From the NCBI GenBank assembly GCA_037043455.1, contig JAWPHD010010954.1, positions 24,214 through 88,213 of the forward strand: a stretch of 64,000 bases of DNA, given 5' to 3'. The position numbers and the translations under genes were made by a program. This document shows positions 50,215 to 61,600 of this stretch, piece by piece. The notes below the pieces were generated by a model. That model did no database searches and was not told the origin of the DNA. It saw nothing but the letters and a program-made list of their open reading frames with translations. The first letter of the stretch is position 1; each line of letters opens with the position of its first letter. Origin of the DNA: Cyrtodaria siliqua (lineage: Eukaryota > Mollusca > Bivalvia > Adapedonta > Hiatellidae).

Positions 50215-50945
50215 TTTAAACAGGAAATGTAGTTTTCACAGAACACAGTCAACCAAAAACAAGCATTGAACCAAGCAACAATTGCAGTAGTAACAAGCAA
50301 GGTTTTACGCAAGCGTAAAATAGCTGCCGAGGGAAAATAGCAGTATACATTATACATTATATATATATTATATTATTATGGGTTGTAACTGGTTAAAATG
50401 TTTAACATTATAACCGACAATAACAGACATGGGTGTTAAACAATATTGAACAACTAATGTAGTCTGGAAGACATTAACACGCCACGACCATTTTTTCTTA
50501 CCAGACACTTTCTTCTCAATTGTTATCATCACTTCTTCCTACCAAACATTTTGAATCCAAGTCGACCTCGTTTCGTTTTAGTCAAATCCTTGACACGCGT
50601 TACATATCAATTAATATTCACCTTTGTAGAACGACGTGCTAGAAGTACACATCAGCATAGAAATACAAGTGTTCACATGTAAGGAATGCGTGTGCATTGG
50701 TATGTGCATTAGATAAACGTTTCACTGCTGCCATATGTAATTATAAGATTGCGTTATCAAAGTGTAAAACTCAGAGAAACTGTTCATTGCTACCTTACCA
50801 TGTGCAATTATGAAAACCATATAAGAGTCGCTGCCGTTCCGTAGCGAATAAGAAGCAAGTCATGTGACATCACAAACACATACGGGCTGATAACAGTGTT
50901 ACCGCCTTGGAACTGTCAGTGGCAGACAGACCGTTGGGGGTTTAA
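50215..50945 (-). mobile_element. split retroelement 3' end (minus orientation)
   Basis: The block AACAGGAAATGTAG (50219-50232) with the following ACACAGTCAACC (about 50243-50254), and the block ACCGCCTTGGAACTGTCAGT (about 50910-50929), are neighbours in the family. Here they are about 560 bp apart, so either an insertion or a rearrangement separates them. Lies in the lectin intron. Confidence 0.5.
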
Positions 50946-51044
50946 TTGCTATGACTACCATCTTCCTACCTTTAAAATATATCGTTTACATGCATGCACG
51001 TGCTTATGTTATTATGACCCTTTTGGAAATATTTATGTTTTCAG

Positions 51045-51229
51045 GTGATCGTCTTAACAATGAAGACATATTTGTCGGTAGTACTCTGTGCGCGCATAAT
51101 GCGTGTCCACCAGCCACGGGCTATAGGGTGGATATACCTTGTGATACCAGCATAGTCGGAGGCACATTCACCATCAAAAGGACCCGCGGAATACTGACGT
51201 TATGTGAAGTTGAAGACTATATGTATTAA
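51045..51229 (+). CDS. F-type lectin domain, exon with C-terminal half
   Basis: Begins after the acceptor TTTATGTTTTCAG (AG at 51043-51044) and ends at the TAA at 51227-51229. It encodes DRLNNEDIFVGSTLC, then YRVDIPCDTS and GGTFTIKRTRGILTLCEVED. These are the hallmark RL..F.V.VG, C and (G)R.VTI.RT..LTLCEVEV strands that close a fucolectin domain. The phase-1 start matches the exon ending at 47293, giving ...RRDCGSKC-DRLNNEDIFVG across the junction. The stop follows soon after the domain, so the lectin domain is the C-terminal part of the protein. No AATAAA was noticed close behind the stop. Confidence 0.85.
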
Positions 51230-51279
51230 AGTAGCTATCCCGCCAACAACAGCCAAGTTATACAACCTATGTAAACGTT

Positions 51280-51610
51280 CCTAAATGTAGTGACGACGAG
51301 GTATATATATATATATATCTAACATATTTTGAGAATCCAAACTTTATAGAAACGATATAAACGGCTTTAACCAGCCAGGTCAAACCCCAAAACTTGAACG
51401 TTGACTTAAAAGTTACCAACTCATAATTCATTTTACGCATATTAAGAACCCGTGAACAATCCAATACTTTTAATTGGCAAATATACATTTTTATACAACC
51501 TGGATACCTGGCTAAAGTTTTGATAAACCGTTTAATAGTGTAATTTTGCCGTTATTTGGCATGTTAGTTTCTTTAATTTGTATCTAAAGACAACATTCCA
51601 ACATAAAGAA
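51280..51610 (-). mobile_element. interspersed retroelement fragment (minus orientation)
   Basis: Aligns by eye with 18425-18720: a shared GAGGTA start, the AAACGGCTT/AAACAGCTT block, AAGAACCCG and TTTTGCCGTTATTTGG. Starts about 50 bp after the lectin stop codon, so it may supply the end of the lectin transcript. Confidence 0.6.
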
Positions 51611-52121
51611 GTCTTGTTAAAACGGACTTATACACTTAGCTGGATGACTTGGGAGAAAATCTGGGAGAAAATATGCTTATAAAGTGTTCACGTTTAGAGA
51701 AATAGAACATGGCTGGTCATTAGTCAAAACACGGACTTTTGGCTGGTGAGAGAGACTGTCGGGTACATATTCTATTTTGTTGGATTTTGTGTTGCAGATT
51801 TTTTAATTAGTATTTAAAGCTACAAAATGTTATACCTAAATCGCGTGACTCTTTTGAAGGCCTATCTTTCTTTGTAAGTTAATGTTTACTAGTTGATGGC
51901 AAATTTTGCTATATAAGAATACTAAATCTGGTGGATTTGTACCTAAAGCAAATCCGAGGAGTTTAAAGCTTGCTTTGCTAACAAATTCAAGCTTGTGAAA
52001 TATGTCTGAAAAGCCATATAAAAGGCATGTATACAGCTAACCGTTCTCATGTTTTTACCACCGATCGAGACAGAAACATTAACAATGCACACCCATTTGC
52101 TGAAAAACAATATGATTTTTG

Positions 52122-52500
52122 CTATATTCGAACCCATGACCTTCGGATTGACAATCTATATTATTTACCACTAGGTTATGTAGTTGATCAAAAAGTATAG
52201 ATCAAATGGGTTTAAGTTCGATTATAATGGAATAAATTCATCAGCTGACATTATAGCATAATTGTAACGCATACAGATTGTCAATCAGGGGGTCTCATGT
52301 TCGAAATTCTAATGATTCGGGCAGCGTAGTGTTGTTTATGTTGCTACATTTAACGTTAGACACAAACCGATGGCCTGTTTTCCTCATTATTTATGGATTT
52401 ACGGCCACGTCACGCAAGAATGAAAAATCAGTTTTTGCTCGAACACAAGGCCTTCTGATTTACAGAAAGACGTTGTAACCACTGAGCCAGTAGGACTTAA
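52122..52500. mobile_element. cluster of tRNA-derived SINE heads
   Basis: Minus-strand head 1 at 52122-52190 (B box GGGTTCGAATA, A box CCTAGTGGTAAA). A plus-strand B-box-like piece at about 52262-52312 (CATGTTCGAAATTC) shares GATTGTCAATC with head 1. Minus-strand head 2 at 52435-52500 (A box CTGGCTCAGTGGTTAC, B box TGTGTTCGAGC). None has a pairing acceptor stem, so they are SINE relics rather than tRNA genes. The inverted pair suggests nested or tail-to-tail insertion. Confidence 0.6.
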
Positions 52501-52594
52501 TGTGAATATTGTATATTTAGTACCATTTATTATAATCTAAAATTATAACAGATTACCAATAATAAAGTTGTATCGTTATAACATTAGATATACA

Positions 52595-52800
52595 AGTCGA
52601 ACAGGAAATGTAGCATTCAAGGACCACAGTCAATCAATAACACGCACGTAAACAAACAATAATTATAAAGATGGATGAAGGCAAGATATGACATCACAAA
52701 CATAAAACATATAACATAAACGGGTTGACAATAGGGCTACCGCCTTTGAACGGTCAGTGGCAAAAAAAGCCGTTTTGAGTTTAAACCAGGCTATATCTCT
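52595..52800 (-). mobile_element. retroelement 3' end (minus orientation)
   Basis: Begins GAACAGGAAATGTAGCATTC, contains GGGTTGACAATAGGGCTACC with the GAACGGTCAGTGGC signature, and ends GTTTAAACCAGG. One of the better-kept copies. Confidence 0.8.
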
Positions 52801-53094
52801 AACAAACTAGGCAGCATTAATAGGAATTCTAATACACCCTAGTATATAGCTTAGTTTGAAATATCTCGTTACATTCAACGATATAAATCGGCTTCACTAA
52901 AACAAACACGAATGAAATTGCAAATTCACGATATATTTAGTCGACCGTTTCCAAACAATGTATGAGGGTAACAATTGCTTTTTAACTGTTCATAGTCTTC
53001 TTTATGACTGAGTAACGTGTACATTATATGGTGGACATACATATATAAGTAGAGCCTCTTTAAAAGGGTATTTGACAGTGGTTTTGTTTAAAAC

Positions 53095-53420
53095 TCGCGT
53101 CGTCCCACCAGTTACCTTCTTAAGCGATATTCTACTTTAAAGACTGGGCTTGATGATCACAAAGGACAAGTAAGTAATAACGCTACTGATTTGTAGTCGG
53201 GTTAACTTTTTAAGACCGCCACTCAACACTAAACAAACGCTAGTGTATGTCAAAAGGGGATTCATTGGAAGCAACAAACAAAAACAAGAGACAAAAGTAG
53301 CAGACTCGTTTTTTTGAGTCTGATCATGAGAGGTAATGTACAATGCATCACCTCTCACGCCTCCTAGCACCGGCTTAAACGATATTCTAATTACAAAGAC
53401 TGGGCTTGATGATCCCAAAA
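53095..53420 (+). repeat. 277-bp repeat, about 1.2 copies
   Basis: Contains a full set of family blocks with perfect stems: AGACTC 53302-53307 with GAGTCT 53316-53321, and TGAGAGGT 53327-53334 with ACCTCTCA 53350-53357. Confidence 0.85.
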
Positions 53421-53597
53421 TGGTTATCTTTGACTTAATTATATGCAGGCATCTTACAAGTCAAATTGATACTGAATCCGTCAATATAAAATACAATTTA
53501 AATGTTTGATAAATTCTTCAAGATTGCAATAATTCCCTTAAATAAACATTTGGAATCAGAAACAAACCAAACACATAACTTAACAGTAGCTTAATAC

Positions 53598-53815
53598 ATA
53601 AATACTGAAAGGATGATCCCTTGGAAGCAACAAATACAAACAAGAGAGAAAAGTAGCAGACTCGGTTTTATTGAGTCTGTTCATGAGAGGTTATTATTAC
53701 ATGCAACACCTCTCACGCCTCCTAGCACCGGCTTAAACAATATTCTACTTTAAAGCAACACAGAATGGGTTTGATGATTCCAAAGGACCAGTAAAAAAAA
53801 GCACTACTAAAGACT
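53598..53815 (+). repeat. 277-bp repeat, partial copy
   Basis: Starts ATAAATACTGAAAGG. Stems AGACTC/GAGTCT (53658-53663, 53673-53678) and TGAGAGGT/ACCTCTCA (53684-53691, 53708-53715) are perfect. Stops after the GATGATTCCAAAGGACCAG block. Confidence 0.85.
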
Positions 53816-54587
53816 TGGGATTAAAACAACACAAGCAATTTTAATGCATATTAAATTAATACATATAGAATATTATGCCAGTGCCCTTTACTATCATGTT
53901 TATTTGGCGAGGCTTAGGAAACCAAGAATGACGAGGCTGAGCCACTCTGAATTTTCGTACAGAGCCTATAAAACTTAACAGTAAAATGCACTGATAACAC
54001 ATTCTTCTTATAATGTAGATTATCCACATGTTCTGTATAGATTAATAGTCTAATCTAATTAACAGAATGTTACGCTTGTCGAGGACGACGCCATATTGTT
54101 GTTACTTCCTGCCACTTAATGAAGTCAGATAACGTTACCTTCAATACACGCCAAGGAATTTTGCATTGAATTTGCTTGATTAGTGAGTGACTAATAAAGC
54201 AAAAATTATTACGTCAGCCTTTTATCAGACAGAAAAGTGCATATCTGATATATGAATATCTACATGCGTAACCGTTTGCATCGCAACTCTTAAACCACTA
54301 ATACATGGGTTAAATATAACAAGCCATATGGCATGTATACCAAATATAATGTATACAACAAAACTATGGCAGCTCTATACAGAGTCACATGGCGTGTACA
54401 CAATAATACATAATATGGCATACCTAAAACAAGTCGTACAGCATGGATACAAATTAATAATATGCCACATCTATAACAAGGCACATGCCATATTATATCC
54501 TAAACAATATGGCAAATTTACAACAAGACACATGGTATGTTGTATACTAAATAATATGCCACATCAATAACAAGGCACATGACATAT

Positions 54588-54682
54588 TGTCATACTGCAA
54601 AGAAAATTCTCAGGATTTCATTGGTCAATGCGCCGTAGACAATGACCAATGAAATCTTGAGAATTTTCTTTGCAGTATGACA
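54588..54682. mobile_element. 95-bp foldback (MITE-like) element
   Basis: Near-perfect inverted repeat with arms of about 42 bp: TGTCATACTGCAAAGAAAAT at the left and its complement ending TTTGCAGTATGACA at the right, with a loop of about 11 bp and one or two mismatches. It interrupts the ~48-bp array. Confidence 0.85.
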
Positions 54683-54959
54683 AATAACAAGGCACATGGT
54701 ATGTTATACACTAAATATTATGCCACATCTATATCTAGATGTAGTCGATGACGAGCCATCGCAGATCCCCATTTTTTTGAAGTGCAAGTCAGAGATGCAT
54801 GGATTATGTCCCCTAGCTCCGTTTTCCGACATTACATCAACATTTCTCAAAATTCTCATGCACATCCCTGGCAATATGTCAATCAACCCGCAACGTTTGT
54901 ATCTGCCATACATCATGATAAACAATACCCTAGCAACAGTAGTCGGAAAAGACGTCCTC

Positions 54960-55655
54960 AAAAATGTTGAATTTTTAGTGTATTTGACATGTTGACCCCT
55001 GGTGTGGGCATCTTGGGGCGGAGTCAAAAATAAGAGTGCTCTTGCACGTTGTCATGATGTGGGGAAGTCATACACTAAATTTGGTTAAATTCCGCCTAGT
55101 GGTTAATTAATTGAATTTTTAATGTATTTGAACTTTTGAACCATGGGGCGGCCCTCTTGGGACGGAGTCAAAAGTAATGTTGCTCTTGCACGTCGTTATG
55201 ATGTGGTGAAGTACTACACAAAGTTTTGTTGAATTTATGACATAATAAAAAAAGAAGATTTGTTCCCCCCACTCTCTCCGATGACATTCGCCTAACCCCC
55301 GGTCGCACATAGGAGGTTGAAATAAAAAAAACGTTTGATTTTTTGTGTATCTGATATAGATGGGTATAAATGCCAATTTGTTTGTAAAAATAATATATAA
55401 CAATAGTGAATTTTTAGATTATTTGACCTTTTGAACCCTGGGGTGGGCACCTTGGGGTGGAGTCAAAATAATGTTGCTCTTGCAAGTTGCCATGATGTGG
55501 GGAAGTAGTACACTAAATTTGGTTGAATTACGCTTATTCGTTTAGGAGGAGTTACGCAACATTACACACGGACGTACGGACGGACAGACGAGGCGTACGG
55601 GCGTACGGGCGGACGGACAGGAATACATGATCCCCACTTTTTCTTGAAAAATGGT
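54960..55655 (+). repeat. dispersed repeat, three ~120-bp copies, with (ACGG)-rich end
   Basis: The block GAATTTTTAGTGTATTTGAC or a variant, then TTGGGGCGGAGTCAAAA, then TTGCTCTTGCACGT and ATGATGTGGGGAAGT, occurs at about 54968, 55108 and 55410. It ends in a GGACGGACAG / GTACGGGCG tract at 55566-55620, a form common in bivalve dispersed repeats. Confidence 0.7.
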
Positions 55656-56040
55656 GAGAATAACAAGGCACATGACGTATTATACACTATGGCAAATTTA
55701 TAACAAGACACATGGTATGTTATAAGCTAAATAATATGCCACATCTGAAACAAACAAGGCACATGACATATTATACACTAAACAATATGGCACATTTATA
55801 ACAAGACACATGACATATTATACACTAAACAATATGACAAATGTATAACACGACACGTGGTATGTTATACACTAAGTACTCTGATCAACCTAGTATAACA
55901 AATCACATGGTATTGTTATACACTAAATAATATGCCGCATCTATACCAAGACAAATGTCATTACATATACTAAACTAAACAATTTGGCAAATATATAACA
56001 AGACATACACTTTATACACTAAATAATGTGGCAAATCTAA

Positions 56041-56690
56041 CAATATGGAAGAGGGATCGAATTCCGCATGCACGCTATAACCTTTCTGATAGAGATGTAA
56101 TTCCTAAAAACAAGTAGATACTTATTTTTAGAATTATTGATGATGAAATGTGTGACCTGTCACGTGAAACTGTCACGTGAACATTAATTATTTGTGAGAA
56201 AACAAACAAATCGCGTACTGTCTGATTGTGGAAAAGATACTATTGCATATACAGTTTGATTTCACTTTTTTTTATTTTTCTAACTCCGTTGTTTCGGACG
56301 TTGTTCATGTTTTAACCAAGGTTGGCTCTTAATGCGTGACGTGACATGTTAAATACATGTACTGTATGTTATTAAGATGTTTTCGAAGGGAAAAGTTGTG
56401 CTTGTATTAATGCTGCTGTATTACTGCTGATATTTACCAGAATGTTCTATAAACATGACATCATTCACGTTAGCAATCCATTTTGCAACAGTACCAAAAT
56501 ATCCCCTCCCATCAGAGACGTATTAATGGCACAGACAGTTTACGCTGTATCGCTTAATTAATCATAAAATGTTACATTGCAGGTAATCGAAAAATTAGAT
56601 ACCCGGTCTTTTTTATGAAAAAGTTATAGAATGCATGCGGTTAGGTTTGTTTGACCCCTCGCTCATTTATAATATTTGCAAGTCAAAACT
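56041..56690. other. nothing recognised
   Basis: Spacer; two close CACGTG sites (CTGTCACGTGAA at about 56158-56180) are the only visible pattern. Confidence 0.4.
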
Positions 56691-56694
56691 GTTT

Positions 56695-56955
56695 ATAATG
56701 CGCATGAAAACAAATCCATATCAATTATATTTCACAACCAGAATGAAAACAAATCCCTATGAATATGTTACAATCGATATGAAAGCAAAGCCCTACGAAA
56801 TATGCTACAATCCATATGAAATTTCAATCTATAGGAAAACAAAAAACATTTAAAATATATGTCACAATCTATATGAAAACAAATCGTTATGAAATATATG
56901 TCACAATACACATGAAAACAAATCCCTATATGGATATATTACAATCCATCTCATC
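56695..56955 (+). repeat. degenerate ~35-bp tandem repeat
   Basis: Units of CATATGAAAACAAATCCCTA then TGAAATATATGTCACAATC-like sequence, about seven copies, diverged. Confidence 0.75.
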
Positions 56956-57039
56956 TAAAAATAAATAACCTTTCATAATTTGAAGGAGTTTCAAAGAAAT
57001 CGCAAGTTTTGCTCAGAAACCATCATATTCCATATACAG

Positions 57040-57730
57040 TCTCTATAGCTTCTGCCGAGTCACTGAGTACTTGCTTTATGGGTATTGTTTTATATGTATA
57101 TTCATATATACATGATCGTCTTTGTTTGATACTTATATTACCTATTAATGTTGCCTTTATTGTTAGAGAATGTAACCGGGTGGGTATATTTTTTTTACAC
57201 CGTCCCGTTTTATTGGAATTACAATAGGGTAAAACTGAGGTTTTGATGGGATGTAGTTTTGTTTACACTGTTTTGTCTATTTGGGCGCTGATGACAGGTA
57301 ATAGCGATGATTGTGCACACAAAAAGTCGAGTCAGGCTAACATGTAAGCCTATTTGCCTACTGACCGTTCCAGGTCAGTAATCCTGTCTTCACCACCCTT
57401 TCTGTTGTATTTGTCTTTTTCATTGTATAATTAATTAAATATTGCTCCTTGTTTGCAATAGAGTGTGGACCAACGATGCCATTGCGTTTGTGCGCTGTGG
57501 TTTCTATAGGACGCTATATCTCATTTGTGTTACCCCCTAAGACCTGGTTTAACGCACCCCCTCCCTTTTGACATTGACCGTTCCAAGGCAGTAGCACTAT
57601 TGTCAACTCGTTTTTATTTGTGATGTCATATCTTGCCTTTAGTCATCTTTGTAGTTGTTGTTTGTTTCTGTGCGGGTTTGTGGTCCTTGAATGATATACT
57701 TCCTGTTCTATTTTTATATCTACTTTTACG
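57040..57730 (+). mobile_element. two retroelement 3' ends in tandem
   Basis: 57040-57240 matches 28740-28945 (TTCTGCC-AGTCA-TGAGTAC and CCCGTTTTATTGG). 57240-57520 is the variant 3' end also seen at 49680. 57530-57720 is the commoner type with GACCGTTCCAAGGCAGTAGC and ends CCTTGAATGATATACTTCC. So at least two insertions of the family lie here head-to-tail. Confidence 0.7.
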
Positions 57731-57734
57731 GTTT

Positions 57735-58370
57735 TATAGTAGAAGTGTGATTCTAGGTCGCTCAATATGTTGTACTATCGGCTATTTCGGGCTGATCTTA
57801 CACTTGAGTGCTGTGAATTTCACCAAAGCCAGTTTTAACCCTTTTATGATCACCTTGGCTTTTGCAGAAAGCTGAATGGCATTTAAGACCAGTTAGACAA
57901 CCTGAACAGTTTCTTGTGTATTCCGGTAGAATACGCTAATATGTCTTTATTTTCACCTAAAATTAATTTCAGTTTACACGAAGAGTCTATCATCTTGCTA
58001 TGTACACAAAAAAAGACACCTGGCAGCCGCAATCTTTGATGAAACTGGCAGCCATCATGGAGGTCTGATACAAATTGATTTTATGTTGACAATGATTTTG
58101 TGTCGCTATACTGACCAGGTTGTTCGACGAAGTAAAAACTAAATGTAATATTTCTGGAAAATTCATGAAAAGAACAGAAGCAATTTGCAAAAAAAAAATA
58201 AAAAAAAAAAAATGATCACACATTTTTTCCTGAATATCAGTGTATTCAAAGATGGTCTTTGATGGTCACAATACAGTCTTTAAGTGTGTGAGCGTTATAT
58301 TTCTACAAACTAATTTGTTTCTAAACGTACAACTTTCAGACTTGTAATAAGACTGGGACAAGTTATACGT
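57735..58370. other. nothing recognised
   Basis: Spacer with an A-rich tract near 58188-58212; no gene supported. Confidence 0.4.
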
Positions 58371-58371
58371 A

Positions 58372-58535
58372 TTGTGCTATACATTATTAATATACCAATT
58401 AATAATATATACATAGTACATTCAGCATTGTGCTATACATTTATAGCATGCCTATCAATACTATATACATAGTACCTTCCGTGTTGTGCTATACATTTAT
58501 AACAAGCCTATCAATAATATATACATAGTACCTTC
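58372..58535 (+). repeat. 56-bp tandem repeat, about 2.9 copies
   Basis: TTGTGCTATACATT starts at 58372, 58428 and 58484; units end in ATATATACATAGTACCTTC. Confidence 0.9.
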
Positions 58536-58539
58536 AGTT

Positions 58540-59225
58540 ACTTACAATGGAATACAGAAACCTGTATCGGTACTAGCATTTTCTGATTCCGTTTCACTAT
58601 GTTACTAAAAATAGATCATGACATCGTATGCCGTCGGAGCCGACGTCATGTGTCGTCGTCGATAACATGCGTAAACAAACTACTCAACAGTGCTATTTCA
58701 TAAGCATTCTTACGAACGTAATATATTTGTAAGGATAAAGAAACGCATAATGAGAATTAAAGCTACATATTTTAGCCTTGTTAATCGAATGGTACAGTGC
58801 TGCACTTAGGCCTTTTCTCTCGGAAAATACTAAAACAATACACAATGCACCAATTGTTACCTCTTGAAAATTGTATTATTGATAGAATGCGCTTTGAGTC
58901 AAGCAGGAAAGCAAATTTAGGCTGTAAAAATGTTGCAATCTCTGTACAATAAATACAGTACTGAAATGGCTCTAATTTTCAAAGCTGTACTTCAACATAT
59001 ATTAATTTCGTATGGCAAAGTGTACAGTGATTACAAAGTTGGCAAAGTCTACTACAGCACAGTTGTGTCCTTTCTCTAACTAGCTGTAGCTGTATTATTA
59101 AAAGAAATACATTGGGATTGCTCTGGAATATTATTTGGTATTAAGTCTGTATTATAGGCAAATTTGTGACAAAGCGTTTCTTTTTCCTTTCAGTATAATA
59201 ACAAGATCATTACAAGAGTACGTGT
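58540..59225. other. nothing recognised
   Basis: Spacer without supported features. Confidence 0.4.
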
Positions 59226-59227
59226 TC

Positions 59228-59392
59228 TGGAAATTTGCATCACCTCTTGTGGATATGTCATATCTCCAAGATCACACTCGAGGTGTTTTGGACGCTTGCA
59301 TCTCCTCTTGTGGAGATACCATATCTCCAGGATCACACACGAGGTTAAATCCTCTCGCGAGATCATGCAGATATGACATGTCCACTTGAGAT
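59228..59392. repeat. short duplicated and inverted block
   Basis: GCATCACCTCTTGTGGATAT (59238-59257) recurs as GCATCTCCTCTTGTGGAGAT about 60 bp on. The reverse complement of the same core (AGATATGACATGTCCACTTG) follows at about 59370-59389, so the block can fold. Confidence 0.7.
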
Positions 59393-59754
59393 GATACAAG
59401 CTTCCAGAACTCTTTGTCAATAATAATCATAATATGTCAAACTCGGTGAGAAAACTGACCTATAGAGAAACAGCAACCAAACGCAACGGTACCGTAGGTC
59501 CGCACTTAACCAAATGTGCAAATTAAATAATCAATGAACAGAATAATGCACAAAATAAAAAGAGACAGGGTTACCTACTTTATAATGTGTACACAACCTC
59601 GCTATTATTCATAGTTAACATAACAGAACATATATCGATATATAACAAATATTCCTGACGCTTTACATTCCTAGTTGATTAAACAATATTGTAACAATAA
59701 ATGTGATGAGAATAGAACGGGATTAGTATAGTATAATCGTGCAATAATTGTTTA

Positions 59755-60262
59755 CAACAGTGGATTACTGTAGCTCAGTAAATGTATATTAGCGGAATAC
59801 TGTTGCTTAGGAATTTTATATATAGTGGATTACTGTAGCTCAGTAATTATATATTACTGGATAACTGTAGCTCAGTATTATATATTACTGGATAACTGTA
59901 GTTCAGTTATTATATATTACTGTATAACTGTAGCTCAGTTATTATATATTACTGGATAACTGTAGCTTAGTAATCATATATTACTGGATAACTGTAGCTC
60001 AGTAATCATATATTACTGGATGACTGTAGCTCAGTAATTGTATATTACTGGATAACTGTTGCTCATGAATTATATATTACTGGATATCTGTAGCTTAGTA
60101 ACTTTACAATAATGGATTACTGTAGCTCAGTAATTGTATATTAGTGGATAGCTGCATCTCAGTTATTGAATATTTAATTTATTGGAATACTGTAGCTCAG
60201 TAATCCAGTTCAGTGTTACTTAGTAATTGTATAGACCAGTGGATCAGTGTAGCTCAGTAATT
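59755..60262 (+). repeat. 32-bp tandem repeat, about 15 copies
   Basis: Units GGATAACTGTAGCTCAGTAA followed by an AT-rich spacer ending TATATTACT; more diverged toward the right end. Lies between the dispersed repeats and the duplicated segment that carries gene B. Confidence 0.9.
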
Positions 60263-60479
60263 GTCCTCTAAGCAAAGCTACGATGTGTTCATTCATTTAC
60301 TTATTCATAAATACTTCTTCTTTTCAAAACCTATTTGTATAAATACATTACAGACAAAAAACGTTTGTAGATTCAACGAACATCCCGTTTGCGTTCTTTG
60401 TATTAATGTTTTGTTTCGTTTATTTATAACTACATTGGAAATACGTGGTTGTTTTCGATTCTAAATCTATATACACATA

Positions 60480-60795
60480 TGTTTGTGTATGCTATTGTTA
60501 ATAATCGGCAACATCTACATTTAAATATGTTTGTGTATACTGTTGGTAATCATCGGCATCATATACATGTAAATATGTTTGTGTTTGCTAATGGTAATCA
60601 TCGGCATCGTCTACATGTAAATATGTTTGTGTCTGCTATTGGTGTTCATCGGCATCATCTACATGTAAATATGTTTGTGTATGCTATTTGTAATCATCGG
60701 CATCATCTTCTACATGTATATATGTTTGTGTGTGCTGTTGGTGATCATCGGCATCATCTAAATATAAATATATTGATGTATGCTATTGATAATTA
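60480..60795. repeat. 48-bp minisatellite array, about 6.5 copies
   Basis: Same unit as at 97-1110, with ATCATCTACATGTAAATATG in the better copies. The sequence on both sides also matches the left copy (TTTTGTTTCGTT before; AATTAAGCTC and GTTTATGTCAACTGCATG after), showing one ancestral segment. Confidence 0.95.
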
Positions 60796-61056
60796 AGCTC
60801 ATATCATTCTGTCGAAGCCGCCTGTTTATGTCAACTGCATGCCAGTTCTTTATGAAGACCACGGATACCAACATCTTATTTTTCATTGATGCAGCTTCTT
60901 GGTGCTAGTTCGTTGTATATCACACATACGTTTGCCAAATCGCACCCTATCTTCACGTAGAACGACTAATTTACGTCAGCTATTTGATATTTAATTCTCA
61001 GGACCACATATCATTTATAATAAAAACATAATTTAAATAATTTCACTTAAGATTTT

Positions 61057-61178
61057 AATCTGGGACGGCATGTGGGTAGTTTTACGGTTCAGTGAGAATT
61101 TCGTTTTACGGTGACGCGGCAACGGAGCCGTAATAGGTAATTTCAGACCATAAAATCAACCAAATACCATCCCAGATT
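61057..61178. mobile_element. 122-bp MITE-like element
   Basis: The ends are inverted: AATCTGGGACGGCAT at the left and ATACCATCCCAGATT at the right. The inner sequence is GC-richer than its surroundings. The matching flank of gene A (about 1350-1400) lacks it, so it inserted after the segmental duplication or was lost from the other copy. Confidence 0.7.
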
Positions 61179-61284
61179 GAAAATATTAGCAAGGTCTCAA
61201 TTTTAATGCTTTTCCATTTAAACTTGTCTTTCTACGAAAACTAAATTCATCAGCAACGGCATTTTGTAAACGTCATCCAATCAG

Positions 61285-61372
61285 CGGAAGCACCTGAGTA
61301 CATTTTGACCAGTTTTGGTTGTGTATCACAAAGGTATATGACATATTCTCCATTTTGAGCCGTTAGATGTTT
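61285..61372 (-). pseudogene. relic of the last ankyrin repeat of gene B
   Basis: Contains CATTTTGACCAGTTTTGGTT and TTGAGCCGTTAGATG on the plus strand, matching 1550-1625 of the gene A relic with small deletions. About 230 bp of unrelated sequence (61373-61600) now lies between it and the stop codon of gene B, so it is no longer in the frame. Confidence 0.7.
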
Positions 61373-61600
61373 CATTTTCCGTTTTCGTTCCCCTTTCGTT
61401 TTGTCAAAATACCGGCTTTAGGTAAAGAAATATACTGGCGTTGGTGTAAAATGTATGCCCGCGTGACAAATCTACGCAGTCGAGTTTCTTCCTTTTTGCG
61501 CAAAAAATGATGCGCATTAAAATCTACCGTAATCGTCTTCAAATGTTAAATGAATTGGATCTACGTCTTGATCGATGATAATCGTACACACGTCAAACGA

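Larger units (their letters stand above)
47294..51044 (+). other. intron of the F-type lectin gene
   Basis: A 3.75-kb phase-1 intron inferred from the two half-domains. It contains an 11-bp tandem repeat, two retroelement fragments in opposite orientation and otherwise AT-rich DNA without recognised features (48000-49680 is blank). Confidence 0.7.
54300..56040 (+). repeat. degenerate ~48-bp tandem array, interrupted
   Basis: Units of the type ACAAGACACATGGTATGTTA, then TACACTAAATAATATGGC, occur at 54300-54587, 54683-54735 and 55660-56040. The gaps are a 95-bp foldback and a separate repeat block at about 54740-55655. Confidence 0.8.
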
